The notes beneath the pieces were generated by a model. That model did not search any database. It was not told the DNA's origin and saw only the letters and a list, made by a program, of their open reading frames with translations. From NCBI RefSeq assembly GCF_009712035.1, contig NZ_VILB01000011.1, positions 571,281 to 635,280 of the forward strand: DNA of 64,000 nucleotides, written 5' to 3'. Made by a program: the position numbers and the translations under genes. Positions 21,346-30,164 of this stretch are shown here, one piece after another. This DNA comes from Anabaena sp. UHCC 0187 (lineage in GTDB: Bacteria; Cyanobacteriota; Cyanobacteriia; Cyanobacteriales; Nostocaceae). Position 1 is the stretch's first letter. Every line of letters begins with the position of its first letter.

Positions 21346-21945
21346 TGGTACTGTTAGGTGAAAAGATCCTGTACTGTTTTCATGCTTATAGCAGATAACT
21401 TCCCAGCGGACAAAATTAGCAACGCAGATTAGATTTATTAAATTTATTACGGTTGTACTCAATAGGTTTAAACCCCTATTTAACAGAACTTTACATTTTC
21501 TGTTGGGGTAGGGGTACTAGCTTTTGATTACAGGGGTACTGGTATTTTTGGTTGAGGGATTCAGCTTTTTTGTACTCAAAACAAATCTCTTAACCTGTGA
21601 GGCTTTGCTGCTATTTAGGCAAGATATTTGGCAAGATATTCAGTTGTACTCATTTCCTCAGAAACGTTGTCTTAATGACAGTAAATATAAGTTTTATGTA
21701 TTACCGACTACTATTAATATTTTATGGTTTTGGTAGTCAAAAGGTAGATTTCTTTATTTTGTTTTCGGATTTGTTTGCTGTATGTGGCGATACGAAATTA
21801 CAATCAGGAGAATAAAAGCTGGCAAGTTATCATCTAGCTGTACGCATTTGAATGAGATAGAAAAATTAGATCAAAAGCCATACAGCATTCTTACTTTCAT
21901 GCCTGAATTTACCTATATGTAGATGCTATTGATAATTAGCCATAT
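21346..21945. other. 600-bp gene-free region upstream of nifP
   Basis: No convincing gene. It contains a perfect palindrome GGTTTAAACC (21465-21474) and two direct copies of AGGGGTACT (21510-21518 and 21532-21540), about 165-195 bp upstream of the nifP ATG. These are possible regulatory sites for the nif block. No GTA-N8-TAC NtcA site was seen. Short open frames on the plus strand here have no family resemblance. Confidence 0.5.
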
Positions 21946-22689
21946 TTAATGTAGCAATTCCTGAAACCGCTTTTCACCACGAAGTTTATCAAAATCCGTG
22001 TCGGTTTTCGCTAGATTTTGATATTTTTTGGGTACAAGCTGTATGGCTTTTTTGAGGTTTTCAATTGCTAGTTCTAGATTATTTTGCAAGGCATAATTAC
22101 AAGCTTTGTTATAATATGCTTGATGCAAATTAGGCTCGATAGTAATTGCTTGATTGTAAGATGCTAAAGCTTCTTTGTAGCGGTGCAATTTTGTGAGCGC
22201 AATTCCTCGGTTAATCCAAGCCTCATGTTTATTTGAGTGAATGGCAATTGCTTCATCATAAGATTTTACAGCTTCATCGTAACGTCGCAAAGCTGTTAAA
22301 GCATTACCGCGATTATACCAAGCTTCATCTTGATTTGGGCGAATAGCGATCGCTTTATCATAAGATTCTACAGATTCTGGATATTGTTGCAAAGCTATCA
22401 AGGCATTGCCTCGATTTACCCATGTTTCTGCACTATCAGTTTTAATAGCTATCACCTGATTATAGGCTACTAAAGCTTCTCGATAACGATGGGTATCTAA
22501 TAAACCATTACCTTGCAGTAATAAATTTTCTGCTTTTTGACTATCTTGTACTTCTGTAATCAGTTGATTAACATTGCTTTCTTGAACAACTTGTTTAGCA
22601 TTTTCAGATGAAGAATTTGCTAAGTCACTACAGCCAATTGCTAAGAAACTGATTAAACCAGAGGCAATTAAGCGTTGCCAAATTACCAT
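21946..22689 (-). CDS. TPR-repeat lipoprotein
   Basis: 247 aa. The N-terminus has a lipoprotein signal: hydrophobic h-region and lipobox LAIGC with Cys at 20. After a Ser/Asn/Gln linker, at least four TPR units follow (ALVAYNQVIAIKTDSAETWVNRG-type, ~70-215), each with the W-N-R-G pattern. The last unit is a TPR end motif. It probably tethers protein partners at the membrane; no partner is indicated by its neighbours. Confidence 0.85.
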   Translation of the reverse strand: MVIWQRLIASGLISFLAIGCSDLANSSSENAKQVVQESNVNQLITEVQDSQKAENLLLQGNGLLDTHRYREALVAYNQVIAIKTDSAETWVNRGNALIALQQYPESVESYDKAIAIRPNQDEAWYNRGNALTALRRYDEAVKSYDEAIAIHSNKHEAWINRGIALTKLHRYKEALASYNQAITIEPNLHQAYYNKACNYALQNNLELAIENLKKAIQLVPKKYQNLAKTDTDFDKLRGEKRFQELLH

Positions 22690-23043
22690 ATTGCACCTAC
22701 AAAAATTATAATGATGATCCTAGAACTGATGGGGATTTAAAAGTCGTATCAAAATCAACTAATTGTTATTAATTGTTTTTTGATTGTGCAAACTAAAGAT
22801 GAAGATTCTGATAAAATTTTCATAAATTACGCATACGATACCATACTCATACTCAATAAATCAAGTCAGGCAATATCGAAATTTTAAATGAACTATGATA
22901 AAATGACCTGCTTGTTGCTTGTGGAGGCAGAAAATTTTCTTACTAACTCATTTGTCAAAGGTTAGAAATATATAATACTGTTAAATAAGTGTTTTTACAA
23001 GGTTTGAGTTTATAATAAGGCGATTAAAGGAAAATTAAAAAGT
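22690..23043. other. 354-bp intergenic region between divergent genes
   Basis: Separates the TPR lipoprotein (minus) and the pentapeptide protein (plus), so promoters for both should lie here. AT-rich, no repeat, RNA gene or clear operator seen. Confidence 0.5.
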
Positions 23044-24369
23044 ATGACTATTAATGAATCTGACGCATCCCACCCATCTTCCCCAGAGATAACCCAGGAA
23101 GATGAATTTGAAATTGGTGGAACTGATAGCTCATTAGTAGCAGAAGAACTGGAAAAAAAACAAGTAACTGGAAAATCTTCCCTGAAGACAAATATTATCA
23201 AAGGAACTTCTTTTTTGCTTGAGAGTAACTCCAGTCTTCAAGTTGCTATTACCCCAAGAATTTTATTATTCACTACCTTGGCGATCGCTATAACTTTCAT
23301 TAGTATTGTCATTAATAACTCATTTCTGGGGATTTTGGCAACCTTGGCAACTTTGCTATTATCATTGTTAATCCTCTTCCCCTGGTTGCAAGATGTTATC
23401 CAAGAGTGGTTTTCACCCGAAGATAGAAATGTGTTTGTTGGCTTAATCGGCATAGTAGTAGCCATAATTGGCTTATTCAAATTTACTCATTTGGGTAATA
23501 GTTTACTGCGGTGGGGAAGGAGAATCAACTGGGATGCCTCTGGAACTTTAGCCGAATGGTTTGGAGCTTTGGGGCAAATTGCCATTGCTATTATTGCCGT
23601 TTATGTAGCGTGGCGACAATATGTAATTTCCAAGGATCTCACCATTCAACAAAACCTGCTGACTGTACAGCAAAATATCATTACCCAACAACAAACCATA
23701 GACTCCTATTTTCAAGGAGTTTCCGACTTGGTACTAGACGAAGAAGGATTATTAGAAGACTGGCCGCAAGAAAGAGCGATCGCTGAAGGACGCACCGCCG
23801 CTATATTTAGTAGTGTAGATGGCAGTGGTAAAGCCAAAATTCTGCGGTTTCTCTCCCGTTCTAAATTACTCTCTCCCCTCCAACGCGATCGCCGTCTCGG
23901 AAGAGCTATTCTAGACGGTAGTGGTGGTTATGCCGAAGATCGTTTAGAAGGGGTGCGGGTCATTGATTTAGGTGTCATGTTAGCAGGTGCGGATCTGGCT
24001 GATAATGATTTACGCTGGACAGATTTAAGTGAAGCCAATCTTATCCGTGCTAACCTGAGCAATTGCGATTTAGTAAAAGCTAACCTTTCCCGAACAATAT
24101 TATATGATGCCAATCTCAGCAATGCTGATTTAAACGGAGTTCGCCTATTTTATGGTTTGGTAGAACAGGTATCCCCCCGCAGCCGCACTGAAAGACCTAA
24201 CTATGAAACAGGGGAACACACTGGTGCAGTTGTGGAAAATGCCAACTTCACCAACGCACAACGAATGTCAGAATCTACTCGTTACTACTGTTGTGCTTGG
24301 TGTGGAGAAAAAACTAGAAGCACAATTCCCGGTGGTTGTGAAGGAATTCCTAATAAATTGGGTAGGTAA
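23044..24369 (+). CDS. Membrane protein with pentapeptide repeats and Cys-rich tail
   Basis: 441 aa. The acidic N-terminus (1-70) is followed by hydrophobic segments at ~72-95, ~97-113, ~130-146 and ~175-191. A helical Gln-rich stretch (QQNLLTVQQNIITQQQT) follows. Pentapeptide repeats of the A(D/N)LXX type run at ~312-362 (GADLADNDLRWTDLSEANL). The tail has CCAWCG and a later Cys, which may bind metal. Role unknown. It ends 59 bp before a histidine kinase gene on the same strand, so it could be the membrane input for that two-component system; this is inference. Confidence 0.78.
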   Translation: MTINESDASHPSSPEITQEDEFEIGGTDSSLVAEELEKKQVTGKSSLKTNIIKGTSFLLESNSSLQVAITPRILLFTTLAIAITFISIVINNSFLGILATLATLLLSLLILFPWLQDVIQEWFSPEDRNVFVGLIGIVVAIIGLFKFTHLGNSLLRWGRRINWDASGTLAEWFGALGQIAIAIIAVYVAWRQYVISKDLTIQQNLLTVQQNIITQQQTIDSYFQGVSDLVLDEEGLLEDWPQERAIAEGRTAAIFSSVDGSGKAKILRFLSRSKLLSPLQRDRRLGRAILDGSGGYAEDRLEGVRVIDLGVMLAGADLADNDLRWTDLSEANLIRANLSNCDLVKANLSRTILYDANLSNADLNGVRLFYGLVEQVSPRSRTERPNYETGEHTGAVVENANFTNAQRMSESTRYYCCAWCGEKTRSTIPGGCEGIPNKLGR

Positions 24370-24428
24370 AATACTCTCACAAAAAGAAAGCATCTGCATT
24401 GAGTTTCTTTATTTTGAATTTTGAATTT

Positions 24429-25634
24429 ATGACTCGTCCTATTCAATTTAATAATCATCCTTTTCGATTTCTACTGTACTTGGAATGGCTATTATTGGGA
24501 TTTTCCGCCTTAATGGCATTAATGCCATCGCCTTCACCGCGCTTTTCGGCAATGTTTCCAGAACTAACAATTTGCAGTTTAGCGGTTTTTGGTTTAATGG
24601 GGTTAAGATTACCTACTTATAATAAAACCAATAAAGTTATCTATACAGCTATTGAAGTAGTATTAATTTTAATTACTGGCTTTTTTGGGGGCAGAAGTGC
24701 CAGACTTTTTCCCTTTCTCTATCTAATTTTAGTAACTCGCAGTTGTTTAATTTTTCAACTTCCAGGACGATTAACAGTTACTTTTTCGTCATTTATTTTA
24801 TTTTTATTGACTCTTAGACAACGCATACCTACCGGGAGATTTTCACCAGTAAACCAAGAAAAATTTCGGTTTTTTAGTTTTAGTTTAGCAGTTTTGTTCG
24901 GTTTAAGTTTAGTATTTATTTTATTATTAATGAATGCTGTTTTATCTGAACGGCAAAGCCGAGATAAACTAGAAGCTGCCAACGAAAAACTCCGTCAATA
25001 TGCCTTAAAAATTGAAAATCAAGCTACCTTAGAAGAACGGAACCGCATTGCTAGAGAAATTCATGATTCTTTAGGACATTCTCTCACCGCTTTAAATCTG
25101 CAATTAGAAACTGCTTTAAAGTTGTCAAAATATGATATACCTAGAGCTATGACATTTTTAGCCACAGCTAAAGAACTAGGTTCAAAAGCCTTGCAAGATG
25201 TTCGTCAATCTGTCTCTACTATGCTATCGCACCCTTTGCAACAGCAATCTTTAGAACAGGCAATTAATATCCTCGCGGGGGATTTTCAGCGTTCTACTGG
25301 CATTTTACCCAGTTGTCACGTCTCTATTATTTTTCCATTGTCTATGGAAATCAGCACTCCTATTTATCGGATTATTCAAGAATCATTCACAAATATTTCT
25401 AAATATGCCCAAGCCACAGAAGTTCAACTAGAATTAACAACAACATTAGAAACTTTGAAGTTAATAATTCAGGACAATGGCAAAGGTTTTGATTTAGAGC
25501 AAAATACTACTGGATTCGGTTTACAAAGTATGCGTGATCGCACCTTAGCATTAGGTGGTGAATTTCATATTCATAGTAGTGATAATGCTGGTTGTCAAAT
25601 TATAGTTAATATCCCTTTACCCAGATACAAATAA
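24429..25634 (+). CDS. NarL-type sensor histidine kinase (HisKA_3)
   Basis: 401 aa from ATG 24429; a TTG at 24399 is also in frame but less likely. Five or six hydrophobic segments fill residues ~10-165 with no extracellular sensor domain, as in DesK/LiaS-like kinases. A short coiled coil leads to the dimerisation domain ERNRIAREIHDSLGHSL with phospho-His H212. The ATPase domain has IQESFTNISKYAQA (N box), DNGKGFD and GFGLQSMRDR. Its stop codon overlaps the start of the response regulator by one base (TAATG), so the two form a cognate pair. Confidence 0.92.
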   Translation: MTRPIQFNNHPFRFLLYLEWLLLGFSALMALMPSPSPRFSAMFPELTICSLAVFGLMGLRLPTYNKTNKVIYTAIEVVLILITGFFGGRSARLFPFLYLILVTRSCLIFQLPGRLTVTFSSFILFLLTLRQRIPTGRFSPVNQEKFRFFSFSLAVLFGLSLVFILLLMNAVLSERQSRDKLEAANEKLRQYALKIENQATLEERNRIAREIHDSLGHSLTALNLQLETALKLSKYDIPRAMTFLATAKELGSKALQDVRQSVSTMLSHPLQQQSLEQAINILAGDFQRSTGILPSCHVSIIFPLSMEISTPIYRIIQESFTNISKYAQATEVQLELTTTLETLKLIIQDNGKGFDLEQNTTGFGLQSMRDRTLALGGEFHIHSSDNAGCQIIVNIPLPRYK

Positions 25635-26290
25635 TGATTACAGTCTTACTGGTAGACGATCAAAGTTTAATTCGTCAAGGTTTAAGAGCATTATTAGAAT
25701 TAGAACCAGATATAGAAATTGTCGGAGAAGCAGAAAATGGTCAAATTGCAATTAATCTAGTCAAAGAACTACAACCAAATGTAATTTTAATGGATGTCAG
25801 AATGCCGATTATGGATGGAGTTGCTGCTACCAAAGAAATTAATCACCACTTCCCTCAGAGTAAAGTTCTCATCTTAACAACTTTTGATGATGAACAATAT
25901 GTGAAAGCAGCACTGCAAAATGGAGCAATGGGTTATTTACTCAAAGATACACCCTCAGAAGAGTTAGCAGTTGCCATTCGTGCTGTTGACAAAGGATATT
26001 CCCAATTAGGGCCAGGAATAGTCAAAAAACTTGTCACGCAATTTCCTGCGACTCCACCGGTACTATCTGTACCACCGAATTTAGCTGAACTTACACCTAG
26101 AGAAAAGGAAGTTTTGCGGTTAATTGCCATTGGTGACAATAATCGAGAAATTGCCCAAAAACTTTACATTTCCGAGGGTACAGTCAAAAATCATGTGACA
26201 AATATTTTAAATAGACTCAATCTCCGTGATCGCACGCAAGCAGCTATCCTAGCCAATAGTTTTTTTACTTATATAGAACAAGACATATAG
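25634..26290 (+). CDS. NarL/FixJ-family response regulator
   Basis: 218 aa. Receiver domain with D8/D9 and phospho-acceptor D54 (VILMDVRMP). A LuxR-type helix-turn-helix at ~150-215 has LTPREKEVLRLIAIGDNNRE and YISEGTVKNHVTNIL. It is the DNA-binding partner of the kinase directly upstream (one-base overlap). Target genes unknown. Confidence 0.94.
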   Translation: MITVLLVDDQSLIRQGLRALLELEPDIEIVGEAENGQIAINLVKELQPNVILMDVRMPIMDGVAATKEINHHFPQSKVLILTTFDDEQYVKAALQNGAMGYLLKDTPSEELAVAIRAVDKGYSQLGPGIVKKLVTQFPATPPVLSVPPNLAELTPREKEVLRLIAIGDNNREIAQKLYISEGTVKNHVTNILNRLNLRDRTQAAILANSFFTYIEQDI

Positions 26291-26705
26291 TGAAAATAGC
26301 CCCTATTTGATTTAAATATTAATTACTGGATTGAGAGATGTAGTTGTTACTATATTTACGCGTACATTAGCTATTTATCTTGACAAAAGTTAATACAAAA
26401 TACTCAAGAATGATTGGGCTAAAATCCCTAAAAAGCTTGCTGTACATAAATTAAATTGTTTAAATGGCAAGAAAAAAATTTATACATAGACTTAACTTAT
26501 ATTAATGATAAATGCCAAGGAATTCAGTATTTTCTCGGTACTATATTAGTCTGGACTACGGCATAATTTAAATCACAAGGGCGTTAATGAAGAGGCATCC
26601 ATTTACACAGTTATATGATTGTTTAAACATGAATTGTAAACATGATCTAAAAAGCCGATTTTTCGATAAACGAATTCAAATTCAACACAACAGGGAATAA
26701 TCATA
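26291..26705. other. 415-bp leader region of the Roadblock-GTPase gene array
   Basis: AT-rich and gene-free. It must carry the promoter for the five-gene plus-strand array that follows; a putative ribosome-binding site (AGGGAATAATCATA) precedes the first ATG. No repeats or strong hairpins were seen. Confidence 0.5.
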
Positions 26706-27074
26706 ATGGCTATTAACACACAAAAACTCGGCATGGTTTTGCAAAACTTCGTAAGTGGAACTCCTGATGTCCAGGGAGCAGCACTTGTGACTCCAGATGG
26801 TCTACCCTTAGGCGCAAGCTTACCTGGTGGGATGGATGAAGAGAGAGTCTCAGCGATGTCAGCATCTATGTTATCCTTGGGCGAAAGAATTGGTATGGAA
26901 TTAGCCAGGGGAACTATTGACCGAATATTTGTAGAAGGTAATAAAGGCTTTGCTATATTAACTGGTTGTGGTCAAGATGCCGTGCTCCTGGTTTTAGCCA
27001 GTGAAACTGCTAAACAAGGGGTTCTAATGCTAGAAATCAAGCGAGTTCTCGCAGAACTAAAGCTGATCCTATAA
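26706..27074 (+). CDS. Roadblock/LC7 domain protein (MglB-like)
   Basis: 122 aa, a single Roadblock/LC7 domain: VQGAALVTPDGLPLGASLP at 21-39, a central helix with MDEERVSAMSASMLSLGER, then strands FVEGNKGFAILTGCG and AVLLVLAS. Members such as MglB act as GTPase-activating or scaffold partners of small Ras-like GTPases. The next gene encodes such a GTPase, which strongly supports a functional pair. Confidence 0.9.
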   Translation: MAINTQKLGMVLQNFVSGTPDVQGAALVTPDGLPLGASLPGGMDEERVSAMSASMLSLGERIGMELARGTIDRIFVEGNKGFAILTGCGQDAVLLVLASETAKQGVLMLEIKRVLAELKLIL

Positions 27075-27283
27075 ATACCTTGCAGGTAACTTAATTGGAG
27101 TTCCCTGATAAATAAATATTGCTGATTTTGGGGAACTTCGTATTTAATTGGATGGGTTTATTTTTGTAGCAAGCAGCTAGATTGGTCGTGTCAGACTGTG
27201 GACTGGAGAGCACCGACTTTGCCGGAGTAAACAGGAAGAAAATGTGAGCAATCTTGAGCATTTTTGTATCGGAGTGGATAAAG

Positions 27284-27829
27284 ATGGAAGTTATGCGCTT
27301 GGTTGTCACTGGAACTGTAGGAGCAGGTAAATCAACCTTTATCCGTTCTGTTAGTGAAATTGAAGTTGTAGATACAGATACAGTTGCAACTGATGAAACA
27401 GCATTGCTGAAGAAAAGAACCACTGTAGCCTTTGACTTCGGCAGATTGCAATTTGGTCCAGATATGGCATTGCACCTTTACGGAACACCTGGTCAAACTC
27501 GCTTTGACTTTATGTGGGATATTCTCATAAACAAGGCACACGCTTATATTGTACTCATAGCAGCCCATAGACCGAGAGAATTTCGTCAGGCACGAAATAT
27601 TATCAATTTTATGCAAGCGCGAGTAAGTGTACCTATGATTATCGGTATTACCCATACAGATTTTCCTGGAGCTTGGGCTGAGGAAGATATATACCTAGCG
27701 ATTGGTTATGTAGATGAACAGAATCGGCCTCCTCTAGTTAAGGTGAATCCCAACGAAAGAGACTCAGTAGCTGAAGCCGTGATTCATTTAGTACAGCACT
27801 TAATGGAAAGTTGTGCTGTTGAGAGTTAA
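27284..27829 (+). CDS. Small Ras-like GTPase (COG2229/MglA-related)
   Basis: 181 aa from ATG 27284, with GGAG nine bases before; a TTG ten codons upstream is also in frame. G1 P-loop is GTVGAGKST (10-18), the G3 region is LYGTPGQTRFDFMW, and the G4 position reads GITHTDF rather than NKxD, as is common in this prokaryotic family. It lacks a C-terminal lipidation signal. It should switch between GTP and GDP states under control of the Roadblock protein encoded ~210 bp upstream. Confidence 0.88.
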   Translation: MEVMRLVVTGTVGAGKSTFIRSVSEIEVVDTDTVATDETALLKKRTTVAFDFGRLQFGPDMALHLYGTPGQTRFDFMWDILINKAHAYIVLIAAHRPREFRQARNIINFMQARVSVPMIIGITHTDFPGAWAEEDIYLAIGYVDEQNRPPLVKVNPNERDSVAEAVIHLVQHLMESCAVES

Positions 27830-27908
27830 AAGCTTTTTTTTGAAAGTACAAATTGGGATTTTGAATTCTGGGTTTTAATAAATCTCTTCTTCATCAAGGA
27901 GGCCGATT

Positions 27909-28787
27909 ATGTCTATTAATGGTAATTTTGCAGATTTTTCTTTGCCCGAACTATTGCAATTTTTAGATCAAGGCAAAAAGACAGGTGTACTTCACATTGA
28001 ATTATCATCTAATTCTAATCAAACTAACGCCAAACAAATTTATTATATTTGGTTGCATCAAGGACGGGTTATAGCTGCATCCGATCGTTTAGATCAACAA
28101 GGTTTAACCTTAATGATTGCTCAACGCGGATGGATAAGTGAGCGGGTAATTTCCAGAGTAACTCACATTTCTTCCTGTTTTATTAATTCACCTTTGGGAC
28201 TATGCCTAAAATCCCAAGCTTTAATCCAATCAGAACAACTGAAACTGTTGTTTAACTCTCAAGTTCTCCGTCCAGTCTGTGCCTTATTTCAAATTAAAGA
28301 TGGTCAGTTCAAATTTGAACCAATTACAGCCTTACCATTGGGAGAAATGACAGGTTTAAGTATGTCCGCAACCGAAGTTATATTAATCGGTTTGCGAGCA
28401 TTACGAGATTGGAGTGCTTTAGCCGAAAAACTACCAGATCCCACTTCCGGTTTATCAGGTTTAAGTTCAAAACAGCCTAAACTTCAGCTAAATGCTCAAG
28501 AATGGCAAGTATGGGAATTTGCTAATGGTGAAGTTCCCCTAGAAAAAATTGCCAATCAACTCAACCTCACCGTAGATACAGTATTGCAAATAGCTTTTCG
28601 TTTGATTGTCGTCGGTTTGGCAGAAGAGCATTTTATGGTTGCTACTAATTCTATGCCCATGATAGAAGAAGTTTCATCTCACGAAATACCTTTAGTCGAA
28701 TCAGTACCAGAACCAGTTCAAAAGCCCGCTGTTAGTCAATCATTCCTCAAAAATTTAGTAGGTTTTCTGCGGAGTAAAACTGGTTGA
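27909..28787 (+). CDS. DUF4388 (PATAN-type) domain protein
   Basis: 292 aa. The N-terminus SINGNFADFSLPELLQFLDQ, then KTGVLHIEL and IWLHQGRVIAAS, is the DUF4388 pattern. A second half (~190-250) looks like a winged helix (EWQVWEFANGEVPLEKIANQL). DUF4388 domains occur in cyanobacterial regulators of motility and GTPase circuits. It is the third gene of the array, ~80 bp after the GTPase, with AAGGAGG before the ATG. Confidence 0.82.
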   Translation: MSINGNFADFSLPELLQFLDQGKKTGVLHIELSSNSNQTNAKQIYYIWLHQGRVIAASDRLDQQGLTLMIAQRGWISERVISRVTHISSCFINSPLGLCLKSQALIQSEQLKLLFNSQVLRPVCALFQIKDGQFKFEPITALPLGEMTGLSMSATEVILIGLRALRDWSALAEKLPDPTSGLSGLSSKQPKLQLNAQEWQVWEFANGEVPLEKIANQLNLTVDTVLQIAFRLIVVGLAEEHFMVATNSMPMIEEVSSHEIPLVESVPEPVQKPAVSQSFLKNLVGFLRSKTG

Positions 28788-28919
28788 TTATACTTCTGCT
28801 GGTACTATCTTAATTTTGAGAAATTTCCCCACTCTCTCTTTTGTCAAATATCAACAAAAGTTCATTAAATCTCCATCTAATTATCAATGTATAGAATCCT
28901 TTACCTGAGAATTTGAATT

Positions 28920-29381
28920 ATGTCATTACGCAAAGAACTCGGTGATTTTAATAGTATTGTCTGCTTTAAAGCTGCTATTACAGGCATGGAAGAAGCCCTG
29001 GGAGAAAAAGCTACAGCTATTGCACTAACCGCAGCCGGTCGTGCTAGAGGTAAAAAGTTAGCTGAAGAATTAGGCGTTTCAACCGATTCACATTCATTAG
29101 ATCAAGTAGCAGTAGTATTAAATAAGGCTTTAGGTAAAGAAGGGACTTGTTTGTGTATTGTTGACAAAATTGTTTCTGAAGGTGAAATCATTAAAGTCTA
29201 TACTTCTGAAACTTTTTGTTCTGCTGGTGAACCCATGAATTCCCCCCGTAAATGCACTTTTACGATGGGTGCAGTTTGCGGTGCTGTTGAGCAACTAATG
29301 GGTAAGCGATTGAGAGGAGTACAGACTGAATCAGTCCTCAGAGGTGGTACTCATGATGTATTTGAGTGTACTCCTTTATAG
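28920..29381 (+). CDS. Small V4R-like (hydrocarbon-binding) domain protein
   Basis: 153 aa. The C-terminal half (~95-150: ETFCSAG, CTFTMGAVCGAVEQLMGK, RGVQTESVLRGGTHDVFEC) resembles the V4R fold, a small-molecule binding domain, though the metal-binding cysteines of V4R are not all in place. Several Cys and the lack of any transmembrane segment suggest a soluble ligand- or redox-sensing module. It is the fourth gene of the Roadblock-GTPase array. Assignment is tentative. Confidence 0.55.
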   Translation: MSLRKELGDFNSIVCFKAAITGMEEALGEKATAIALTAAGRARGKKLAEELGVSTDSHSLDQVAVVLNKALGKEGTCLCIVDKIVSEGEIIKVYTSETFCSAGEPMNSPRKCTFTMGAVCGAVEQLMGKRLRGVQTESVLRGGTHDVFECTPL

Positions 29382-29476
29382 GAATACCAAATTTTGAAAA
29401 ATGTTGATACTCTATCTTTTTAGAGTGTTCGTAAAAGTTAATTAAATCCACACCTAACTATTTTAAAGGATTGATC

Positions 29477-30031
29477 ATGGCTATTGAACCCCGCGCTTTT
29501 TTGACCACAATGGAAACCCGGATTGGTCTGACTGCTGAAGATAAAAAGGTAATGCAAGCAAATACAGCTTGGGGAACAGCGGTTGCTGAAGAAATGGCAA
29601 ATCATTTTTATGATTTCCTCGGACGTGATGCAGAAATGAGTGGGATTTTAAATGCCACTGAGGGACGCGCTCATCGGTTACACGCCACCTTTATTGATTG
29701 GTTTAATCAGATGTTCACAGGAATGGATAATTGGGGCGATGATTATGCAAAATGTCGTTGGCACATTGGGTTAGTTCATGTGAAAATTGGCATCGCGCCT
29801 CAGCACGTAGTTCCGGCAATGGCAGTTGTCGTTGATAAAGTTGGTAAAAAACTTAAAGCTGATGGTAAGTCAGATGAATTAAAAGATGCCTTGGCTAAAG
29901 TTTGTATGATTGATTTAGCTTTTATTGAACAAGCTTATGTAGAAGTTTCTTCGGCTGCGGTACTTAAAGAAACTGGTTGGTCAGCAGCCTTATTTAAACG
30001 GTTGATTGCTACTGGTGCATCTGATATGTAA
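29477..30031 (+). CDS. Protoglobin (globin-coupled-sensor-type heme domain, stand-alone)
   Basis: 184 aa from ATG 29477 with AAAGGA upstream; a TTG two codons earlier is less likely. It matches the sensor globin/protoglobin family: GLTAEDKKVMQ, HFYDFLGRD and the proximal-His signature RWHIGLVHVKIGI with H101. There is no methyl-accepting or cyclase output domain, so signalling would need a partner. As last gene of the Roadblock - GTPase - DUF4388 - V4R-like series it is a candidate O2/NO/CO input to that GTPase circuit. Confidence 0.87.
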   Translation: MAIEPRAFLTTMETRIGLTAEDKKVMQANTAWGTAVAEEMANHFYDFLGRDAEMSGILNATEGRAHRLHATFIDWFNQMFTGMDNWGDDYAKCRWHIGLVHVKIGIAPQHVVPAMAVVVDKVGKKLKADGKSDELKDALAKVCMIDLAFIEQAYVEVSSAAVLKETGWSAALFKRLIATGASDM

Positions 30032-30077
30032 TGTAAACATCATAGCCTAAATAACTCAACTTAATACTGAATACTGA

Positions 30078-30108
30078 GATACCGGATTTCTTCAAGAAGT
30101 CCGGTATC
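30078..30108 (+). terminator. Hairpin ending the protoglobin gene array
   Basis: GATACCGGA (30078-30086) pairs with TCCGGTATC (30100-30108), extended inside by TTCTT/AAGAA. It is a strong hairpin 47 bp after the stop and before dnaG; the T-run is weak. Confidence 0.6.
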
Positions 30109-30164
30109 TGTCTATTGGATATGGTTCATCTATAATAGATATCATTTCTCATCATTGACTCCTC

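Noticed and set aside
21524-21815. Two overlapping plus-strand frames upstream of nifP
   Set aside because: Phe/Leu-rich translations of AT-rich DNA, no ribosome-binding site and no family match.
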